A program made the position numbers and the translations under genes. Shown piece after piece: positions 58,907 through 64,000 of a DNA stretch of 64,000 nt. Numbering within the stretch: position 1 is the first letter of the stretch; each line of letters starts with the position of its first letter. The stretch lies in assembly GCF_022132145.1 (NCBI RefSeq), contig NZ_JAJISP010000005.1, positions 62,001 through 126,000 of the forward strand. The letters are read 5' to 3'. The notes below the pieces were generated by a model, which ran no database searches, was not told the origin of the DNA, and saw nothing but the letters and a program-made list of their open reading frames with translations. Origin of the DNA: Pseudomonas sp. MMS21 TM103. Lineage in GTDB: Bacteria; Pseudomonadota; Gammaproteobacteria; Pseudomonadales; Pseudomonadaceae.

Positions 58907-59917
58907 ATGAACAGCTTCGCCCACCCACACGCCACTGCCGCGCTAGCGCTGTGCGACGCCCGAGGCCGACTCAATCCAGAGGCCATCGGCTGGTCTCCCC
59001 GCCCCCAGGTTGACTGTGCACTGCCCGGACACGCGGGCCGCCGCAAACGCTGGAACCACTGGTGCATCACCACGCCGCACTGGATGCTTTCGCTGACTCA
59101 GGCTGACCTCGACTATATCGGCTACGGCGCTGCCTATTTTCTCGACCTGAGCAGCGGCCAGGCGGTCGCGCATAGCCAACTACGCGTGCTTGCACGAGAT
59201 TGCGGGCTGCCGGATCAGCCCGAGCAAAGCCATGAATTCTGCCACCCGCGCCTGCAGCTGCGGGTCATCGAACAACCGGGGCGCCTGCGCCTGACCGTCG
59301 CGGCGCCCGACATCGGCGGGCAACCGCTGCAGGTTGACCTGGATATCCAGCGTCCCGCCCACCTCGACTCGGTCAACCTGATCGCCCCGCTCGGCCGACG
59401 GCACTTTCATGCCACCTGCCGACAAATGGGGCTGCCTGCCAGTGGCAGCGTGCAGCTCGGCAACCGCCACTACAGCTGCGTGGCCGGACAGAGTTTTGCC
59501 GCCATGGACTTTGGCCGCGGCGTCTGGCCATGGCGCAGCCATTGGACCCGCGCCGCCTTTGCCGCACCGGGCGGCATTGCCGGCAATTTCGGCGCGGGCT
59601 GGACCGATCACAGCGGACTATCGGAAAACGCCTTGTGGTTTGGTGGCGAACTGCTGCACCTGGATACACCGGTGCTGATCCAGCAAAACAATAAAGCACC
59701 CATGGCCTCCTGGCGCCTGAGCAGCCTCGACCAGCGGGTCGAGCTGACCTTCACTCCGCAGCAGCTGCATCAAGCCTGCCCACGCTTCGGGCCCTTCTAC
59801 GCCGACACCCAGCAATGGTTTGGCCACTTTGACGGCATACTGCGTGGCCCCCACGGCATATGCGTGCCGGTGCATAGAGCGCTGGGCTGGCTGGGCGCGA
59901 CCCATGCGCACTGGTAA
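58907..59917 (+). CDS. DUF2804 protein
   Basis: 336 residues, no signal peptide. Family features include RKRWNHWCITTPHWMLSLTQADLDYIGYGAAYFLDL, MDFGRGVWPWRSHWTRAAF, NFGAGWTDHSGLSENALWFGGEL and a C-terminal FGHFDGIL. It is probably a beta-rich fold related to lipocalin-like or hydroxyneurosporene-synthase-like proteins; the function is unknown. Located just before fumC with a 113-bp gap. Confidence 0.88.
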   Translation: MNSFAHPHATAALALCDARGRLNPEAIGWSPRPQVDCALPGHAGRRKRWNHWCITTPHWMLSLTQADLDYIGYGAAYFLDLSSGQAVAHSQLRVLARDCGLPDQPEQSHEFCHPRLQLRVIEQPGRLRLTVAAPDIGGQPLQVDLDIQRPAHLDSVNLIAPLGRRHFHATCRQMGLPASGSVQLGNRHYSCVAGQSFAAMDFGRGVWPWRSHWTRAAFAAPGGIAGNFGAGWTDHSGLSENALWFGGELLHLDTPVLIQQNNKAPMASWRLSSLDQRVELTFTPQQLHQACPRFGPFYADTQQWFGHFDGILRGPHGICVPVHRALGWLGATHAHW

Positions 59918-60030
59918 ACCTGTAGTGTTGCGGATTACCCGCAGCGCTTACGCAAGCCCGACAGTCCGTTAGGGAACCTGTGAGCGGTTGCGACAGCCTA
60001 AACTTGCTGAAGCGCCTTCCGGAGAGTTCT

Positions 60031-61417
<1,387 letters not shown>

Positions 61418-61425
<8 letters not shown>

Positions 61426-62038
61426 AGCAGCCAAAAGCGGCGCCACCCCAATCGAAGGCGACGGCAAACGCATCCTGATGATCCTCGGTACGCCGAAAAC
61501 CAGCAGCCTCTGCCACGCCCTCGGCGAAGCCTATGCCCAGGGTGCACGTAACGAAGGGCATGTGGTGCGGCAGTTGAAACTCGGCGAATTGAGCTTCGAC
61601 CCGGTGCTGCGCGACGGCTATGACCAGAGCCAGCCCCTGGAGCCGGACCTGCTCGAGGCTCAACGGCAGATCCACTGGGCCGAGCACCTGGTGTTCGTCT
61701 ACCCGGTCTGGTGGGGCGGCTTGCCGGCACTGCTCAAGGGCTTCTTCGACCGGGTGTTTCTCCCCGGTTTCGCCTTCAAGTACCGCGGCCGCTCACAGCT
61801 GTGGGACAAACTGCTGAGCGGCCGTACCGCCGACTTGCTGGTGACCCTGGACACGCCACCCTGGTACTTTCGCTGGATCTATGGCGCACCGGCGCACCGG
61901 CAGATGACGCGCACCATCCTCGGTTTCAGCGGCATCAAGACCCGTCGCCTGAACGAGTTCGCCCCGGTGCGGCCTTCGTCCGAGGAACAACGGCAGAGCT
62001 GGCTACGCCAGGCCGAAACACTTGGCAGCCGCGCCTGA
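61418..62038 (+). CDS. NAD(P)H quinone oxidoreductase-like flavoprotein
   Basis: 206 residues from ATG at 61418. The flavodoxin-like fold has [31 protein letters not shown] at the N-terminus (FMN/FAD phosphate site) and [31 protein letters not shown] near 85, the hallmark of the NQO1/MdaB family. It probably carries out two-electron reduction of quinones. It is coupled to fumC by an 8-bp overlap. Confidence 0.91.
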
Positions 62039-62080
62039 CATATCAGCCCGGCTGGGCATAGGGCCAGCCTGCGTTTCAGC

Positions 62081-63043
62081 CTACAGCTGCGCCGCCAGAC
62101 GGGCACGACGGGCACGCAAACTGGTCATCAGCGATGGGCCCAGGGCCGTCAGGGCCGAGCCCAGCACCACCAAAGCTGCGCCGCCATAGGCAATCCAATT
62201 GATCTGTTCGGGCTGGACATGCTCCGGCCACCAGGTTGCTGCCAGCGCTACCGAACCGAACGTCACCAGCGGCGTGATCGCCAGCGTCGCGCTGACCCGC
62301 GAGGCCTCCCAGTGCGCCAACGCCTCGGCGAACGCGCCATAAGCCACCAGGGTGTTCAGACAGCAGGCAAACAACAGCCATGCCTGCAACGAACTCAGCT
62401 CGAAGACCTGCTGCGGCTGCGCCCAAGGCGTCAGCAGCAGCGCACAGGCCAGGTAGATCACCATCATCACCTGCAACGAGTTCCACACCGTCAACAACTG
62501 CTTTTGCGCCAAGCCATAAAACGCCCAGACAAACGCCGCCAGTAGCACGATCAGAACCCCGGCAGTGTAATCGGTCAACGACGTCAACAATTCGCTCAGG
62601 CGTTGATTGAAAAACAGCGCAAAACCGCACAGCAGGACGGTCAGGCCAATGCCCTGGGCGAAACTGAAACGCTCGCGAAAGACGAACAGACTGCTGATCA
62701 GCAGTAAGATCGGCGCGACCTGGATCACCAATTGCGTGGTGCCGGGGCTGAGCAGGTTCAGCCCCATCAGGTAGAGCACATAGTTGGCAGTTAACCCGGC
62801 AATCGCCAAGGCGAGCAGCCAACCGCCCTTGCGCCCCAGTGGACGGAAACGTGGCAACCCACGAGATGCAGCCAGATAAGCCAGCAGAATTGAACCGGAC
62901 ACCAGCAGTCGATACCAGGTGACAGTGACCGGATCCATCACCTGAAGCACTTCTTTGAGTTTGATCGGCAACACGCCCCAGAGCAGAGCGGTAATCAGTG
63001 CCAGAAACAGGCCGTAGAGCCAACGGCCGGAAGAGATATGCAT
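62081..63043 (-). CDS. EamA/DMT-family transporter
   Basis: 320 residues with ten hydrophobic segments in two EamA repeats (about 8-135 and 155-290), for example LALITALLWGVLPIKLKEVL and SVALAATWWPEHVQPEQINWIAYGGAALVVLGSAL. It is a drug/metabolite-transporter permease of unknown substrate, likely a metabolite exporter. Convergent with the flavoprotein gene. Confidence 0.9.
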   Translation of the reverse strand: MHISSGRWLYGLFLALITALLWGVLPIKLKEVLQVMDPVTVTWYRLLVSGSILLAYLAASRGLPRFRPLGRKGGWLLALAIAGLTANYVLYLMGLNLLSPGTTQLVIQVAPILLLISSLFVFRERFSFAQGIGLTVLLCGFALFFNQRLSELLTSLTDYTAGVLIVLLAAFVWAFYGLAQKQLLTVWNSLQVMMVIYLACALLLTPWAQPQQVFELSSLQAWLLFACCLNTLVAYGAFAEALAHWEASRVSATLAITPLVTFGSVALAATWWPEHVQPEQINWIAYGGAALVVLGSALTALGPSLMTSLRARRARLAAQL

Positions 63044-63308
63044 GACTGCCTCAAGCGCAAGCTAACGGCGCAAAGCGCTATTTTATGTCGTCATGGTCAA
63101 CCGACACAGTCACAGTTCAGCGGGGTTGCATGCGCAAACTGTATTGCTGACGAAAGGCGTAAAGCCATACAGTTGACGCCAAAAAACCAAAAACAAACGT
63201 AAAAACGCGCGAAAAGAGTCAAAAAACAACCATTGGTCGTCAACTCAAACGAGTCCATCGGCGCGGATTAGACTGCAATTATTCGGCTTATTGCATGAGG
63301 CTCTCGCC

Positions 63309-63518
63309 ATGTACGGTCAACGCACCATCGACCCCGGCCCCGGCACGCACTACCGCAGCGAGCGGGTTAGTGCAGTCAACGGCCAGTATTTCTTTGCCAC
63401 CCGCGAAGGCACGCTAGAAGGCCCCTACTACACGCGCATCGACGCTGAGCGTGAAATCGGCTCCTATATTCGCCGCATGATGCAAGCCAGCGGCACCGTC
63501 GAGAATCGAGCACTCTGA
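63309..63518 (+). CDS. DUF6316 small protein
   Basis: 69 residues from ATG at 63309 (MYGQRTIDPGPGTHYRSERV); an in-frame ATG six codons upstream is a less conserved alternative. The core HYRSERVSAVNGQYFFATREGTLEGPY and DAEREIGSYIRRMM matches the small soluble DUF6316 family of gamma-proteobacteria. No known function. Confidence 0.78.
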   Translation: MYGQRTIDPGPGTHYRSERVSAVNGQYFFATREGTLEGPYYTRIDAEREIGSYIRRMMQASGTVENRAL

Positions 63519-63542
63519 CCGAGCAAACGCGGCTCAAAAAAA

Positions 63543-63566
63543 ACGGGAGCCCAAACGGGCTCCCGT
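63543..63566. terminator. hairpin terminator after the DUF6316 gene
   Basis: ACGGGAGCCC and GGGCTCCCGT form a perfect 10-bp stem with a 4-nt AAAC loop, preceded by a run of eight A on the plus strand. That makes a strong terminator for leftward transcripts (U-tract on the minus strand) and probably a bidirectional end for the DUF6316 gene 24 bp before it. Confidence 0.78.
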
Positions 63567-63761
63567 ACTCATTCTCAGAGAAAAGTCGCACTCGGCTCAC
63601 ACCGCGCGCAACAACTACCTCACCTGCGCTCCCGAAGCAACGCAGCCCCTAGTCTGACAAAAATCCCCACACCCATGGGTTTAGCTTTGTTGCTGCTGTG
63701 CAAAGAAATGTAACCCCGCATGCTGCTGGTAGGCCGCCACGGCAACCGGCAGAATGCCGGC

Positions 63762-64000
63762 ATGAGCGACCTCTACCTGCCCCCCTGCTGTACCACACTG
63801 AGCGATCACTGGCCTCTGCCCTTGGCGCTGTCCGGCGTACAGCTGATCAGCACGCGCTTCGACCCCGCGCAGCTCCATGCCGAGGACTTCGAGCGCAGCG
63901 GCATAGCGGCCGTCAGCGGTGTGGCCAAACGTCAGACCGAATACCTCGCAGGCCGCCTGTGCGCACGCGAAGCCCTGCGCCGCGTGACCGGCATAGCCTC
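63762..64000 (+). CDS. 4'-phosphopantetheinyl transferase (EntD/PcpS type), N-terminal part
   Basis: The plus-strand frame from ATG at 63762 reads to the window edge (79 codons). MSDLYLPPCCTTLSDHWPLP and then VAKRQTEYLAGRLCAREALRRVTG match the N-terminal half of EntD-like Sfp-family enzymes, which activate carrier proteins by attaching phosphopantetheine. The Asp/Glu magnesium-binding motif lies beyond the window. The frame is too short at the edge to be listed as a long open frame. Confidence 0.82.
   Translation, partial: MSDLYLPPCCTTLSDHWPLPLALSGVQLISTRFDPAQLHAEDFERSGIAAVSGVAKRQTEYLAGRLCAREALRRVTGIA

Overview
The window is a GC-rich chromosomal segment from a Pseudomonas or a very close relative. 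The main evidence is gene order. The central glucose block (edd-glk-gltR-gtrS, divergent gap, gtsABCD-porin-mutarotase, hexR divergent from zwf-pgl-eda) is the arrangement typical of pseudomonads, and it carries HexR-type and Crc/Hfq-type sites where they would be expected. No rRNA, tRNA, CRISPR array, insertion sequence or prophage was recognised.

Layout. (1) 1-16.6 kb: glucose uptake and the Entner-Doudoroff route. A sugar porin and the GtsABCD ABC importer bring glucose in. Glk, Zwf, Pgl, Edd and Eda turn it into pyruvate and glyceraldehyde-3-phosphate, and Gap takes the latter on. HexR and the GtrS/GltR two-component system regulate the set. (2) 16.8-20.2 kb: methylglyoxal synthase, then a four-gene bufferin-type metallophore operon (DUF2282 precursor, DUF692 enzyme, DUF2063 partner, DoxX protein) with an ECF-like promoter. 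(3) 20.2-30 kb: a LysR regulator, a degraded transporter remnant, two chemoreceptors, ArfB, and a periplasmic protein/GGDEF-EAL signalling pair. (4) 30.3-34.4 kb: tyrosine/homogentisate catabolism (hppD, hmgA, fahA, maiA), with short-form versions of the two middle enzymes.

(5) 34.9-54.1 kb is the most unusual part. Three consecutive genes encode a periplasmic HlyD-type adaptor, a GAF-domain/HlyD membrane protein, and an M50 (site-2-protease-like) peptidase fused to HlyD. After an acetyltransferase, a DUF6916 protein and a phage-tail-collar protein come a stand-alone APS kinase, a sulfotransferase, a 3,088-residue repeat protein and a TolC-like outer-membrane lipoprotein. The giant protein has a LEPR motif, a DUF4347 domain, a glycine-rich beta-helix-like part, ten copies of a ~124-residue repeat, cadherin/Ig-like modules and a proline-rich tail. 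No ABC ATPase is encoded on the same strand in this block and the giant protein has no RTX repeats. My inference is a non-classical type I-like export system for a giant surface protein, possibly sulfated before export.

(6) 54.2-64 kb: an ABC exporter coupled to a DsbA-like protein, TrhO, BolA, DUF2059 and DUF2804 proteins, class II fumarase with a quinone-oxidoreductase-like flavoprotein, an EamA transporter, a DUF6316 protein, and the start of a phosphopantetheinyl transferase cut by the window edge. REP-like inverted repeats with GTAGGG(T/C)G-type arms recur in intergenic gaps across the window.
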